DNA of 64,000 bases, taken from positions 51,893 to 115,892 of the forward strand of contig NZ_NCSM01000035.1 of the NCBI RefSeq assembly GCF_002224125.1. The letters are read 5' to 3'. The notes under the pieces are model-generated. The model did not search any database. It saw only the letters and a list, made by a program, of their open reading frames with translations, and was not told the origin of the DNA. Position numbers and translations under genes: made by a program. The stretch comes from Streptomyces sp. NBS 14/10. GTDB lineage: Bacteria; Actinomycetota; Actinomycetes; Streptomycetales; Streptomycetaceae. Positions 25,749 through 34,817 of this stretch are shown here, in pieces. Every line of letters starts with the position of its first letter. Position 1 is the first letter of the stretch.

Positions 25749-26024
25749 ATGGCCAACCTCATCCTCCGGCTCACCGAAGAAGAACACGAGGAGATCCGGC
25801 GCCGTGCGGCGGCCGTCGGCATGACGCTCCAGGCGTACGGGCGGGCTCAGCTCGCGCTGGACCGGGACGAGACGCGGGAGGCCTTCCTGGCCGCGTTCCG
25901 GGATTCGCTGCAGCGCTGGCGGGGCGAGTTCAAGGAGCTCAACGAGGAGCTCGCGGCGCGTCCGCGCAGCACGAGCAGGGAGATGGGGTTCGACCCGGCC
26001 ACGCGCCTGAAGGACGCCTGTTGA
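25749..26024 (+). CDS. Ribbon-helix-helix-like small protein (putative antitoxin)
   Basis: A 91-residue protein that begins MANLILRLTEEEHEEIRRRA, a short beta strand followed by helices. This is the pattern of ribbon-helix-helix DNA-binding antitoxins (a strand with alternating hydrophobic residues, then TEEEHEEIRRRAAAVGMTLQ). The C-terminal part is charged and helical (WRGEFKELNEELAAR) and could wrap the partner. Its stop overlaps the start of the next gene (TTGA), so the two are translationally coupled, as in toxin-antitoxin pairs. The ATG at 25749 is chosen because the strand begins there. The assignment is by fold pattern and context only. Confidence 0.65.
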   Translation: MANLILRLTEEEHEEIRRRAAAVGMTLQAYGRAQLALDRDETREAFLAAFRDSLQRWRGEFKELNEELAARPRSTSREMGFDPATRLKDAC

Positions 26025-26521
26025 CCCGGTCGGCCCGGTCGGCCCGGTCTCCGGGATTTCCCATCGACTTCCCCACCCTGCTCCAGGCGACCGCGGACAT
26101 CCCCGGTTCGCCCGCGATAGACGACTACGGGGTGCCGCTGGCGGCCATCCACCGGCACGGCGCGAACATGCTGAACCAGGACGTGTACTGGGGCGCCCAT
26201 CTCAAGGCGGCCGCCGTCCTCGACACACTGCTGCGCCATCCCTGGCTCGAACACTCCCAGGCCGACGCCGCATGGGCCGCGACCCGGGCGGTGCTGACGA
26301 TAAACGGCCTGTCCGTCGCCCAGGACGTCAAGGGCTCCGAGGTGCTGGCGCTGATGCGCGATATCGCGGGCCCGGGGGTTCCGCTGCGGCACATCGCCCG
26401 CGCGCTGCGCACCTGGACATCGGAGGGGACGTCGGAAGGCGCGACGGAGGCGGATGCCGACGCGGGTACGGATGCGGAAGGAACAGCGGACGGCGCGGGG
26501 AACGGGACGGCCGACGGCTGA
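26021..26521 (+). CDS. Fic/Doc-like protein (putative toxin), degenerate motif
   Basis: A 166-residue helical protein, IDFPTLLQATADIPGSPAID through HPWLEHSQADAAWAATRAVL, that resembles the small Fic/Doc proteins annotated as toxin components in Streptomyces. The core Fic motif HPFxxGN(K/R)R is represented only by HPWLEHSQADAAW: the first His stays, but the phosphate-binding Gly-Asn and Arg are lost. Classical AMP or phosphate transfer is thus doubtful. The start is a TTG at 26021 whose last bases overlap the antitoxin stop (TTGA). A low-complexity Glu/Ala/Thr/Gly tail ends the protein. It is the second gene of the two-gene unit. Confidence 0.6.
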   Translation: MTRSARSARSPGFPIDFPTLLQATADIPGSPAIDDYGVPLAAIHRHGANMLNQDVYWGAHLKAAAVLDTLLRHPWLEHSQADAAWAATRAVLTINGLSVAQDVKGSEVLALMRDIAGPGVPLRHIARALRTWTSEGTSEGATEADADAGTDAEGTADGAGNGTADG

Positions 26522-26640
26522 GCCCGCCGCGCTCCCGTGAACACAACCGCGCTCCCGTGACCACAACCGCCGCGGGCGGGACCGGCCGGTCCCGCCCGCG
26601 GCGTCGCACCCTAGTCGCACCCAATCGCGCCCAGGTGCCG

Positions 26641-28170
26641 TCAGACCTCCCGGCGCCCGTTCACCCGGCGGGGCAGCCCCAGCGGGTTCTCGTCGCGCAG
26701 CTCCGGCGGCAGCAGCGCGGCCGGGGTGTCCTGGTAGGTGACCGGCCGCAGCCAGCGCTCGATGGCGGTGCCGCCGACCGAGGTGGAGGTGGAGGTGGTG
26801 GCCGGGTACGGACCGCCGTGGTGCTGGGCCGGGGCGACGGCGACGCCGGTCGGCCAGCCGTTGACCAGGACGCGGCCGGCCAGCGGGGTGAGCTCGGCCA
26901 GCAGCTCGGAGGCCCGGCCCTCGCTTCCTTCGCCCTCGGCCTCGGAGAGGTGGACGGTGGCGGTGAGGTTGCCCGGCAGCCGTCCGAGCACGGCCGTGAT
27001 GTCGGCGTCGCTCTCGTAGCGGGCGAGCACGGTCACCGGGCCGAAGCACTCCTCCAGCAGCGCATCGTGCTGCCCCTCCTCGGCGAGCAGCCGCGCCGGG
27101 ACGGTCAGGAAGCCGGCGCTGACCGTGTGCTCACCGCCGGAGCCGGGGGTGACCGGGGCGTCCACCTCGGGGAGCTCGGCCCGCTCCTTGACCCCGGCGA
27201 CGAAGTTGTCGCGCATCCGGTGGTCAAGCAGCACACCGGCCTCGCTGTTGCTGACCGCGTCGGTGAGGGACTTCACCAGCCGGTCGCCCGCCTCGCCCGC
27301 CGGGGCCAGCACAAAGCCGGGCTTGGTGCAGAACTGGCCCATGCCGAGCGTCATCGATCCGCCAAGGCCCGCGCCGATCTGCTCGGCGCGCTCGGCCGCC
27401 GCGGCCTCGGTGATCACGACGGGGTTGAGGCTGCCCAGCTCGCCGTGGAAGGGGATCGGCACCGGCCGGGCCGCGGCGGCGTCGAACAGGGCGCGTCCGC
27501 CGCGGATCGAGCCGGTGAAACCGGCGGCGGCGATCAGCGGGTGCTTGACCAGCTCGATGCCCGCCTGGAAGCCGTGCACCACCGAGATCACGTCCACGGG
27601 CAGCCCGGACTCCTCGGCGGCGCGGCGCAGCGCGGCGGCGGTCACCTCGGAGGTGGCGGGGTGGTCGGGGTGTGCCTTGACGACGACCGGGCAGCCCGCG
27701 GCGAGCGCGCTGGCGGTGTCGCCGCCGGGCACGGAGAAGGCGAGCGGGAAGTTACTGGCGGCGTAGACGGCGACGACGCCGAGCGACACCTTGTAGCGGC
27801 GCAGATCGGGCCAGGGCGGGGTCTGAGTGGCGTCGGCGTGGTCGACGCGTACGTCGAGGAAGCCGCCCTCGTCCACGATGTCGGCGAAGGCCCGCAGCTG
27901 GTACGTGGTACGGGCGAGCTCGCCCGTGAGCCGGACGGGTCCCAGCGCGGTCTCGGCGTCGGCCGCCTCGACGATCTGGTCCTTCGCCTCGTCGAGGCGG
28001 TCGGCGGCGGTGCGCAGGAAGGCGGCGCGCACCGTACGGTCGGCCAGGGAGCCGCGAGCCTCGTGGGCCGCACGCACCACGCGGTCGATCTCCTCGGCGG
28101 TGGCTTCGATCGCGACCTGCTCCCGCTGCTTCCCGGTTCGGGGGTCGACGCTCCACACTGGTGCTGACAC
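26641..28170 (-). CDS. 2-oxoglutarate semialdehyde (2,5-dioxovalerate) dehydrogenase
   Basis: A 509-residue NADP-type aldehyde dehydrogenase. The catalytic Cys281 lies in GMGQFCTKPGFVL and the general base Glu244 in FHGELGSLNPV. The NAD(P) site shows as AASNFPLAFSVPGGDTASAL, and the ending PATTSTSTSVGGTAIERWLR is typical of the branch that oxidises 2-oxoglutarate semialdehyde to 2-oxoglutarate. This is the last step of oxidative uronate, pentose and hydroxyproline breakdown. The GTG at 28170 has AGGAGG at ideal spacing. It is divergent from an IclR regulator with an inverted repeat between them. It fits metabolically with the pectin locus 23 kb away, which makes this semialdehyde but lacks its own dehydrogenase. 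Confidence 0.9.
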   Translation of the reverse strand: MSAPVWSVDPRTGKQREQVAIEATAEEIDRVVRAAHEARGSLADRTVRAAFLRTAADRLDEAKDQIVEAADAETALGPVRLTGELARTTYQLRAFADIVDEGGFLDVRVDHADATQTPPWPDLRRYKVSLGVVAVYAASNFPLAFSVPGGDTASALAAGCPVVVKAHPDHPATSEVTAAALRRAAEESGLPVDVISVVHGFQAGIELVKHPLIAAAGFTGSIRGGRALFDAAAARPVPIPFHGELGSLNPVVITEAAAAERAEQIGAGLGGSMTLGMGQFCTKPGFVLAPAGEAGDRLVKSLTDAVSNSEAGVLLDHRMRDNFVAGVKERAELPEVDAPVTPGSGGEHTVSAGFLTVPARLLAEEGQHDALLEECFGPVTVLARYESDADITAVLGRLPGNLTATVHLSEAEGEGSEGRASELLAELTPLAGRVLVNGWPTGVAVAPAQHHGGPYPATTSTSTSVGGTAIERWLRPVTYQDTPAALLPPELRDENPLGLPRRVNGRREV

Positions 28171-28223
28171 CGCGGAATCCTCCTGCTGTGTTGCCGCTGC
28201 TTGCGTCCCGCACCTCGGCTGTT

Positions 28224-28239
28224 GTTCGATATGCTGAAC
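28224..28239. promoter_or_regulatory. IclR-type operator
   Basis: GTTCGATATGCTGAAC has GTTC/GAAC arms around eight bases, matching the TTCRn5-6YGAA style of IclR-family sites. It lies between the divergent dehydrogenase and iclR genes, so the regulator may control both. A partial match (TTGTTCGGTATG) occurs in the sugar transporter promoter at 50554-50565. Confidence 0.65.
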
Positions 28240-28301
28240 GCTGTCCCTGATAGTGAACTCTGTCGGGACTCTATGGCTGGTCGAACAAAGGGGTCAAGGC
28301 G

Positions 28302-29072
28302 ATGTCAACTGCCGAGACGGGTGGGGCCCAGGTCAAGTCGGCGGTCCGTACGGTCGAGCTGCTGGAATTCTTCGCCGGCCGACCAGGTATGCACAGCCTG
28401 GCCGCCGTCCAGGAAGCCGTGGGCTACCCCAAGTCCTCCCTCTACATGCTGCTGCGCACCCTGGTGGAGCTCGGCTGGGTGGAGACCGACGCGACCGGCA
28501 CCCGCTACGGCATCGGCGTACGCGCCCTGCTGGTCGGCACCTCGTACATCGACGGCGACGAGGTCGTGGCCGCCGCCCGGCCGACCCTGGACCGGCTCTC
28601 GGACGACACCACCGAGACCATCCACCTCGCCCGGCTCGACGGCACCAACGTGGTCTACCTCGCCACCCGCCAGTCCCAGCACTATCTGCGCCCCTTCACC
28701 CGCGTCGGCCGCCGGCTGCCGGCCCACTCCACCTCGCTGGGCAAGGCGCTGCTGGCCACCTACTCCGATGAGCAGGTGCGCAAGGTGCTGCCGGAGACCC
28801 TTGGCGCGCTCACCGAGCACACCATCACCGACCGCGAAAAGCTCATCGAGGAGCTGCACCTCATCCGCGAGCAGGGGTACGCGGTGGACCGCGAGGAGAA
28901 CACGCTGGGGCTGCGCTGCTTCGGCATCGCGATCCCCTACCGCACGCCCTCGCGGGACGCGATCAGCTGCTCGGTGCCGGTGGCCAGGCTCACCCCCGCC
29001 CATGAGCAGATGATCAAGGACGCCCTCTTCGACGCCCGCGACCGCCTCACCCTCGCGACCCGCCGCCTCTGA
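28302..29072 (+). CDS. IclR-family transcriptional regulator
   Basis: A 256-residue regulator. The N-terminal winged helix is VKSAVRTVELLEFFAGRPG followed by AAVQEAVGYPKSSLYMLLRT. The C-terminal effector domain includes HLARLDGTNVVYLATRQS, LPAHSTSLGKALLATY and EENTLGLRCFGIAIPYR, all typical of IclR. Divergence from the semialdehyde dehydrogenase suggests it controls that gene and perhaps other sugar-acid genes, with an aldonate or ketodeoxy acid as effector (inference). The ATG at 28302 follows AAAGGGGTCAAGGCG. Confidence 0.93.
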   Translation: MSTAETGGAQVKSAVRTVELLEFFAGRPGMHSLAAVQEAVGYPKSSLYMLLRTLVELGWVETDATGTRYGIGVRALLVGTSYIDGDEVVAAARPTLDRLSDDTTETIHLARLDGTNVVYLATRQSQHYLRPFTRVGRRLPAHSTSLGKALLATYSDEQVRKVLPETLGALTEHTITDREKLIEELHLIREQGYAVDREENTLGLRCFGIAIPYRTPSRDAISCSVPVARLTPAHEQMIKDALFDARDRLTLATRRL

Positions 29073-29170
29073 GCCCCCTGTACGGAGACGAGACGCCTCA
29101 CCCGTGCGGCGGAGGCGGATCGTCGCACGGGAGGAAGCGTGGCCGGCGGCCCGCCGGAAGGCTGGTGGGC

Positions 29171-30130
29171 ATGAGAAACGCCCTGCGCGCCATTGCCATC
29201 GCCGCCTGCCTCCCCTACATCGGCCTCAAGGCCGCCTGGATCGCGGGGAGTCACCTGGGCATCCCCGAGGGCAGTGAGCTGCGCGAGCCGGGCGAGCGGA
29301 CCGCGATGATCGCCGTCAACGCCGTGTCGGTCATCATGGACGCCGCCGTCGTCGTCCTCGCCCTGCTGCTCACCCGCCCCTGGGGCAGACGCGTCCCGGC
29401 CTGGCTGCTGGCGCTGCCCGTCTGGTGCGCCTGCGGCCTGCTCGCGCCGATCATGACCGGCTTCCCGGCCCAACTGGCGGCCGGGGCGCTCGGGTTCACG
29501 AAGACAGCCCAGCAGGACGATGAGCGCGGCGCGTTCCTGGCCGACTGGGTCTTCGGCGTCGTCTACGGCGGCTTCATCGTCCAAGGGCTGGCCCTGGGCG
29601 CCCTGTTCGTGCTGTACGCCCGCGACCGCTGGGGCGGGCTGTGGCGCGGCCGCCTCGCCGATCTGCCCGCCGACGGCCCCACCCGCCCGGCGCAGCGCCT
29701 GACCGCCGTGGTCGCCACCGTGCTCGTCCTGCCGCCCACCGCGGTGCATCTGCTGTGGGCCGGCGGCTCGGCCGCCGGGCTGAGCGAGGCCAGGGCCGCG
29801 GAGCGGGGCAGCGACTTCTACCTCGTCGAGGCCATCTACGTGCTGTTCGCGCTCGCCACCGCCACGGGCGTGCTCATGCTCGCCTTCCGCGCCGGGCGCC
29901 GGGTCCCGCTGAGCCTGCCGCTGGCCCTCGCCTGGGTCGGATCGGGGGCGCTGGCCTGCTGGGGCGGCTGGCTCACACTGGCCGGGCTGACCGCCGGGAA
30001 GGACGACGACAGGGCGCCCACCGGGCTGATGAGCGTGACCTACCCTGGGCAGATGATCGTCGGGTTGCTCGTCCTGGTGGCCGGCGCCTGCTTCTTCAGC
30101 GAGCGCGCCGCGGCGCGCCGGGAGGCATGA
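29171..30130 (+). CDS. Membrane protein upstream of two-component system
   Basis: A 319-residue membrane protein with about seven to eight hydrophobic segments (for example NALRAIAIAACLPYIGLKAA, MDAAVVVLALLLT, LPVWCACGLLAPIMTG, FGVVYGGFIVQGLALGALFVL). No catalytic motif is seen and the function is unknown. Its stop overlaps the histidine kinase start (ATGA), which in turn overlaps the response regulator. The three genes form one unit, and this protein may be the sensor partner or the target of the system. The ATG at 29171 follows GGAAGG; a GTG at 29165 is an alternative. Confidence 0.75.
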   Translation: MRNALRAIAIAACLPYIGLKAAWIAGSHLGIPEGSELREPGERTAMIAVNAVSVIMDAAVVVLALLLTRPWGRRVPAWLLALPVWCACGLLAPIMTGFPAQLAAGALGFTKTAQQDDERGAFLADWVFGVVYGGFIVQGLALGALFVLYARDRWGGLWRGRLADLPADGPTRPAQRLTAVVATVLVLPPTAVHLLWAGGSAAGLSEARAAERGSDFYLVEAIYVLFALATATGVLMLAFRAGRRVPLSLPLALAWVGSGALACWGGWLTLAGLTAGKDDDRAPTGLMSVTYPGQMIVGLLVLVAGACFFSERAAARREA

Positions 30131-31452
30131 CGCCCGTGGTGTGGTGGCGGCGGTGCGCCCGGGCGGCGCTGGGGCGGGCGGCCCGGCTGCGCTGGGTGCA
30201 TCTGGTGCTCGGCGGGGCGCTGTTGATGCCGTACTTCCTGCTGACCGGCGTGGTCCTGGTGGCGGTCGTCCCGGGCGCCCGGCCCCTCGACTCGCTGGGG
30301 TGGCAGCTCGCCACGTACGCCCTGGCCCTGCCGCCGGCCGTACTGACCGCGCTCTTCCCGCTCGTACGCCCCCTGGAGGCCACGGCCGCGCGCTCGCTGT
30401 GCGGGCTCCCCGAGCCCGCCGAACTCGCGGCCGGGCCCGCCACGTCCTGGGACGCGCGCAGCCGCGCCGCCCTGTGGTACGGGCTGCACCTGGCGCTCGG
30501 CGGCCTGGTCAGCGCGGTCACCCTCGCGCTGCCGCCCGCCGCGGCGCTGCTGGTCGCGCTGCCGTTCACCGACAGGTCGTACGCCAGGGGCCTGGTCTGG
30601 CCGACCGCCTTCGACTCCGCCCGCGCGCTCGCCCCGGCCGCCGGGATCCTGCTGCTGGCGGCCGTGGCCGCGGTGGCCGCCGGCGCGGGGGCGCTGCTGG
30701 CCCGCTGTGCGCCCGCGCTGCTCGGGCCCACGCCCGCCGACCGGCTCGCCGCCGCCGAGGAGCGGGCCGCGCGCCTCGCCTCCCGCAACCGCCTCGCCCG
30801 CGAGCTGCACGACTCCGTCGGGCATGCGCTGAGCGCGGTGACCTTGCAGGCGAGCGCGGCGCGCAAGGTCCTCGACGCGGACCCGGAGTTCGCCCGGCAG
30901 GCGCTGGCGGCGATCGAGGAGACCACGCGCGACGCGGTGGGGGAACTCGACAGCGTGCTGGGTCTGCTGCGGGAAGACGACGAGAGCGCGAACGAGGATG
31001 ACGGCGACCGTACGCCGCCCGCCCCCACCCTCGCCGACCTGGACGGGCTGCTGGCCCGGACCCGGGCGGCGGGCGTCACCGTCGCACTGTCCGCCCCCGG
31101 CCCGCTCGACCGGCTGCCGCCCGCCGTGTCCCGCGAGGCGTACCGCATCGTGCAGGAAGGGCTCAGCAACGCGCTGCGCCATGCGGGCCGGGTGCCGGTC
31201 AGGTTGCGGATCGCCGAATGCACGACAGAGGACGGGGAGTTGGAGATCACGATGGAGAACCCGGTGGAGAACCCGGTGAAGCAGGTGAGCGGGGGCGGCC
31301 GTGGTCTGCGCGGGATCGCCGAGCGCACGGCGCTGCTGCGCGGCAGCTGCGCCTGGGGCCCAACCGGGGACGGCTCCGGGGACGGCTCCGGGGACGGCTC
31401 CGGGGACGGCTGGCGGCTGACGGTCCGGCTCCCCCTGGGGGCGGTCCGGTGA
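30127..31452 (+). CDS. Sensor histidine kinase (NarL/DesK-type)
   Basis: A 441-residue membrane histidine kinase. Four or more hydrophobic helices span the first 200 residues. The HisKA_3 phosphoacceptor is H228 in RELHDSVGHALSAVTLQA. The ATPase domain has the N box EGLSNALRHAG and the G region GGGRGLRGIAERTALLRG. Near the C-terminus a GDGS repeat (12-nt DNA units at 31366-31401) extends the last loop before the final strand. It overlaps the preceding membrane gene by ATGA and the response regulator by GTGA. Signal unknown. Confidence 0.92.
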   Translation: MTPVVWWRRCARAALGRAARLRWVHLVLGGALLMPYFLLTGVVLVAVVPGARPLDSLGWQLATYALALPPAVLTALFPLVRPLEATAARSLCGLPEPAELAAGPATSWDARSRAALWYGLHLALGGLVSAVTLALPPAAALLVALPFTDRSYARGLVWPTAFDSARALAPAAGILLLAAVAAVAAGAGALLARCAPALLGPTPADRLAAAEERAARLASRNRLARELHDSVGHALSAVTLQASAARKVLDADPEFARQALAAIEETTRDAVGELDSVLGLLREDDESANEDDGDRTPPAPTLADLDGLLARTRAAGVTVALSAPGPLDRLPPAVSREAYRIVQEGLSNALRHAGRVPVRLRIAECTTEDGELEITMENPVENPVKQVSGGGRGLRGIAERTALLRGSCAWGPTGDGSGDGSGDGSGDGWRLTVRLPLGAVR

Positions 31453-32123
31453 GCACCCCACTACCGGATGCCCCGCTGCGTATCGTGCTCGCCGACGACG
31501 AGCGGATGGTGCGCACCGCGCTGCGCGCGATCCTGTCCAGCGAGCCGGACCTGGAGGTCGTCGGCGAGGCGGGCACCGGCGCCGAGGCCATCCCGCTGGT
31601 CCTCGAACTCCGGCCGGACATCGTGCTGATGGACGTCCGGATGCCCGAGATCGACGGCATCCGCGCCACCGAGCGGATCCTTGCGACCGTGCCCGAGCCG
31701 CCGCGCGTGATCGTCGTGACGACCTTCGAGAACGACAGCTATGTGTACGACGCGCTGCGCGCGGGAGCCAGCGGCTTTCTGCTCAAGCGGGCCCGGGCGG
31801 ACGAGTTGGTGCAGGCGGTACGGCTCGTGGCGCACAGCGACTCACTCCTGTTCCCCGCCGCGGTGCGGGCGCTGGCCGCCGCGTATGCCACCGGGCGCGA
31901 CGGCCGGGCGCGGGCGCTGCGCGACCGGCTCTCCGAGCGGGAGGCCGAGGTGCTGCGGCTGATGACCGCCGGGCTGTCCAACGCCGAGATCGCCGACCGG
32001 CTGACCGTCGCCCCGGCCACGGTCAAGACCCATGTGGCCACGGTGCTCGCCAAGCTCGGCGTACGGGACCGCACCCAGGCGGTCATCGCGGCATACGAGT
32101 GCGGTTTCGTCAAACCGGGCTGA
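31449..32123 (+). CDS. LuxR/NarL-family response regulator
   Basis: A 224-residue regulator. The receiver domain has the acidic pair in LADDERMV, the phosphoacceptor D62 in VLMDVRMPEIDG, Thr in VVTTFEND and Lys in GFLLKRARADEL. The C-terminal helix-turn-helix is LSEREAEVLRLMTAGLSNAE followed by LTVAPATVKTHVATVLAKLG. It overlaps the kinase gene by GTGA and is its partner. Targets are not known; the upstream membrane protein is a natural candidate. Confidence 0.95.
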   Translation: MSTPLPDAPLRIVLADDERMVRTALRAILSSEPDLEVVGEAGTGAEAIPLVLELRPDIVLMDVRMPEIDGIRATERILATVPEPPRVIVVTTFENDSYVYDALRAGASGFLLKRARADELVQAVRLVAHSDSLLFPAAVRALAAAYATGRDGRARALRDRLSEREAEVLRLMTAGLSNAEIADRLTVAPATVKTHVATVLAKLGVRDRTQAVIAAYECGFVKPG

Positions 32124-32182
32124 CACGCGGGCGCCCAGGTGATCTGCTGTGACGGATCAAGCGGAAGTGGAAGGTGAGACGC

Positions 32183-33163
32183 ATGGAGTACGCCCGCCTG
32201 GGACAGTCCGGGATCAAGGTGTCGCGGATCTGCCTGGGGATGATGAGCTTCGGCGACCCCGAGCACCGCCCGTGGCAGTTGGACATCGACGCGTCACGGC
32301 CGATCGTGCGGCGGGCGGTCGAGAGCGGCGTGACGTTCTTCGACACCGCCGATATGTACTCCAACGGCAAAAGCGAGGAGGTCACGGGCGAGCTGCTGCG
32401 TGAGCTCTTCGCCGGCCGGGACGACTATGTGCTGGCCACCAAGGTCTATATGCCGATGGGCCCGGGCCCCAACGACCGCGGGCTGTCCCGGAAGCACATC
32501 ATGGCGAGCATCGACGCCTCGCTGCGGCGTCTTGGCACCGACCATGTCGACCTCTACCAGATCCACCGGTGGGACCCCGAGACGCCCATCGAGGAGACCA
32601 TGGAGGCGCTGCACGACGTCGTACGGGCGGGCAAGGCGCGCTATATCGGCGCGTCGTCCATGTTCGCCTGGCAGTTCGCCAAGGCCCAGTACACGGCGGC
32701 GGTGGCGGGCTGGACCCGGTTCATCTCGATGCAGAACCACTACAACCTGCTGTACCGGGAGGAGGAGCGGGAGATGAACCCGTTCTGCCTGGACCAGGGC
32801 GTGGGGGTGATCCCGTGGAGCCCGCTGGCGCGCGGGCTGCTCACGGGGACCCGCGGCCGGGACGGCGCCGGGACCTCGGTCCGGGCGGGCGACGACACGC
32901 TGGTCGAGCGGTGGTACGCGGACGCCGAGTTCGACATCGTGGACGCCACCCGTGCCGTGGCCGAGGAGCGCGGGGTGAGCCCGGCGCAGATCGCGCTCGC
33001 CTGGCTGCTCGGCAGGCCCGCGGTGACCGCGCCGATCGTGGGGGCCACCAAGGTCGGCCATCTGGAGGACGCGGTCGCCGCGGTCGAACTGCGGCTCGAC
33101 GAGCAGGAAGTGGCCCGTCTGGAGGGGCCGTACCGCCCGCGCCCCGTCATGGGTCACAGCTGA
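32183..33163 (+). CDS. Aldo/keto reductase
   Basis: A 326-residue NADPH-dependent oxidoreductase of the aldo/keto reductase family (YajO/Tas-like). The barrel shows MEYARLGQSGIKVSRICLG, the catalytic Asp and Tyr in FFDTADMYSNGKSEE, the catalytic Lys in VLATKVYMPM, the His in LYQIHRWDPETPIEE, and the cofactor-binding end ALAWLLGRPAVTAPIVGAT. All four catalytic residues are present. The substrate is unknown; probably a sugar or xenobiotic aldehyde. I chose the ATG at 32183 with AAGGTGAG upstream; a GTG at 32174 is possible. It lies 60 bases past the response regulator and convergent with the purine permease. Confidence 0.92.
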   Translation: MEYARLGQSGIKVSRICLGMMSFGDPEHRPWQLDIDASRPIVRRAVESGVTFFDTADMYSNGKSEEVTGELLRELFAGRDDYVLATKVYMPMGPGPNDRGLSRKHIMASIDASLRRLGTDHVDLYQIHRWDPETPIEETMEALHDVVRAGKARYIGASSMFAWQFAKAQYTAAVAGWTRFISMQNHYNLLYREEEREMNPFCLDQGVGVIPWSPLARGLLTGTRGRDGAGTSVRAGDDTLVERWYADAEFDIVDATRAVAEERGVSPAQIALAWLLGRPAVTAPIVGATKVGHLEDAVAAVELRLDEQEVARLEGPYRPRPVMGHS

Positions 33164-33214
33164 CGGGACGGCTGATGGGACGCGAGCGGTCCGGGCGCTG
33201 GCTGCGGCTCGGGC

Positions 33215-34660
33215 TCAGGTGAGCAGCTGCTCGATCGGGTCGATCCCGAAGTAGAGGACGAACAGCGCCGCCGTCCCCCACAGCAGCCAGTGCACCTCGC
33301 GCGCCTTGCCCAGGACCGCCTTGATCAGCACATACGCGATGAACCCGGCGCCGATCCCGTTGGTGATGGAGTAGGTGAACGGCATGACGACGATGGTGAG
33401 GAACGCCGGGATGGCGATGTCGTAGCGCTCCCACTCGATATGCCGCACCTGGCTCATCAGCAGGAATCCCACCGCGATCAGCGCCGGGGTGGCGGCCTGG
33501 GCGGGCACCATGGTCGCCAGCGGGGTCAGGAAGAGGGCGAGCCCGAACAGCGCGCCGGTGACCACGCTGGCGAAGCCGGTGCGCGCGCCCTCGCCGACCC
33601 CGGCCGCCGACTCGATATAGCTGGTGTTGGACGAGGCGGACGCCGCGCCGCCCGCGGCCGCCGCCACTCCGTCGATCAGCAGCACCCGGCCCAGGTTGGG
33701 CACGTTGCCGTCCTTGTCCAGCAGCCCGGCCTCGTTGCTCACGCCGACGACCGTGCCCATGGTGTCGAAGAAGTCGGACAGGATCAGGGTGAAGATCAGC
33801 AGGACGATGGTGACCACGCCGACCTGCTCGAACGCCCCGAACAGGCTGAAGGAGCCGATCAGGCCGAAGTCCGGGGTGTCGACGACCTTGTCCGGGAGGG
33901 CGGGCACGGTCAGCCCCCACGCCTTCGGCTTGATGTCGGCGATCTCGTTGATGATCACCGCGACCACGGTCGAGGCGACGATGCTGATCAGGATCGCGCC
34001 CTTGACCTTGCGCACCATCAGGGCGATGGTCAGCAGCACCCCGAGGCAGAAGACCAGCACCGGCCAGCCGGTCAGCCGCCCGGTCGCGCCGAGCTGGACC
34101 GGAACCGAACCCTCCATGCCCGGGATGCGGGTGGCGAAGCCGGCGTCGATAAAGCCGATGAAGGCGATGAACAGACCGATGCCCACGCTGATCGCCTGCT
34201 TCAGCGGCTGCGGGATCGCGTTCATCACCGCCTCGCGCAGCCCGGTGCCCACCAGCACACAGATGATCAGGCCCTCCAGGACCACCAGACCCATGGCGTC
34301 GGGCCAGCTCATCTGCGGGGCGATCTGGTACGCGACGACCGCGTTGAGCCCGAGCCCGGCGGCGAGCGCGAGCGGCAGATTGCCGCCGACGCCCATGAGG
34401 ATCGTCATCACACAGGCGACCAGGGCGGTCGCGGTGACCAGTTGCGCGCCGTCGAGATGATTCTGGAACTTGTCCTCCGCCTTGCCCAGGATGATCGGGT
34501 TCAGCACGAGGATGTAGGCCATCGTGAAGAAGGTGGCGAACCCGCCCCGGACCTCCCGGCCGAGGGTCGAACCCCGCTCGGATATCCGGAAGAACCGGTC
34601 AAGTGGGCTGCCGGACGGTGCGGTTGGGGCCGGTGCCTTGTCGGTCACCTGTCTTGCCAT
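33215..34660 (-). CDS. NCS2/AzgA-family purine permease
   Basis: A 481-residue nucleobase permease (guanine/hypoxanthine type). The first half has REVRGGFATFFTMAYILVLN, LPLALAAGLGLNAVVAYQIA and QPLKQAISVGIGLFIAFIGF. The second half has FFDTMGTVVGVSNEAGLL and SASSNTSYIESAAGVGEGAR, typical of the AzgA-like group. About 12 hydrophobic segments are visible. It would import purines by proton symport. The ATG at 34660 has AAAGGAG upstream. It stands alone between the aldo/keto reductase and the first pectate lyase and has no obvious link to either. I see no purine riboswitch before it. Confidence 0.93.
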   Translation of the reverse strand: MARQVTDKAPAPTAPSGSPLDRFFRISERGSTLGREVRGGFATFFTMAYILVLNPIILGKAEDKFQNHLDGAQLVTATALVACVMTILMGVGGNLPLALAAGLGLNAVVAYQIAPQMSWPDAMGLVVLEGLIICVLVGTGLREAVMNAIPQPLKQAISVGIGLFIAFIGFIDAGFATRIPGMEGSVPVQLGATGRLTGWPVLVFCLGVLLTIALMVRKVKGAILISIVASTVVAVIINEIADIKPKAWGLTVPALPDKVVDTPDFGLIGSFSLFGAFEQVGVVTIVLLIFTLILSDFFDTMGTVVGVSNEAGLLDKDGNVPNLGRVLLIDGVAAAAGGAASASSNTSYIESAAGVGEGARTGFASVVTGALFGLALFLTPLATMVPAQAATPALIAVGFLLMSQVRHIEWERYDIAIPAFLTIVVMPFTYSITNGIGAGFIAYVLIKAVLGKAREVHWLLWGTAALFVLYFGIDPIEQLLT

Positions 34661-34817
34661 GTCGTGGCGCTCCTTTAAGCGTGAATCAAACGCGTGCGGG
34701 GTGACTGGATTGTGCCCACTACGCGGACCGCTCAGGTTTTCGCCGTGTTACGAGATCAAGTTGTGCTCCGAGATCAACTGGCCGCGCGGCGCGGTGCGGT
34801 GGGCGCCGCGACGGGCG

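Noticed and set aside
34661..34817. Purine riboswitch before the NCS2 permease
   Set aside because: No conserved purine-aptamer core or paired loops are visible in the short leader.
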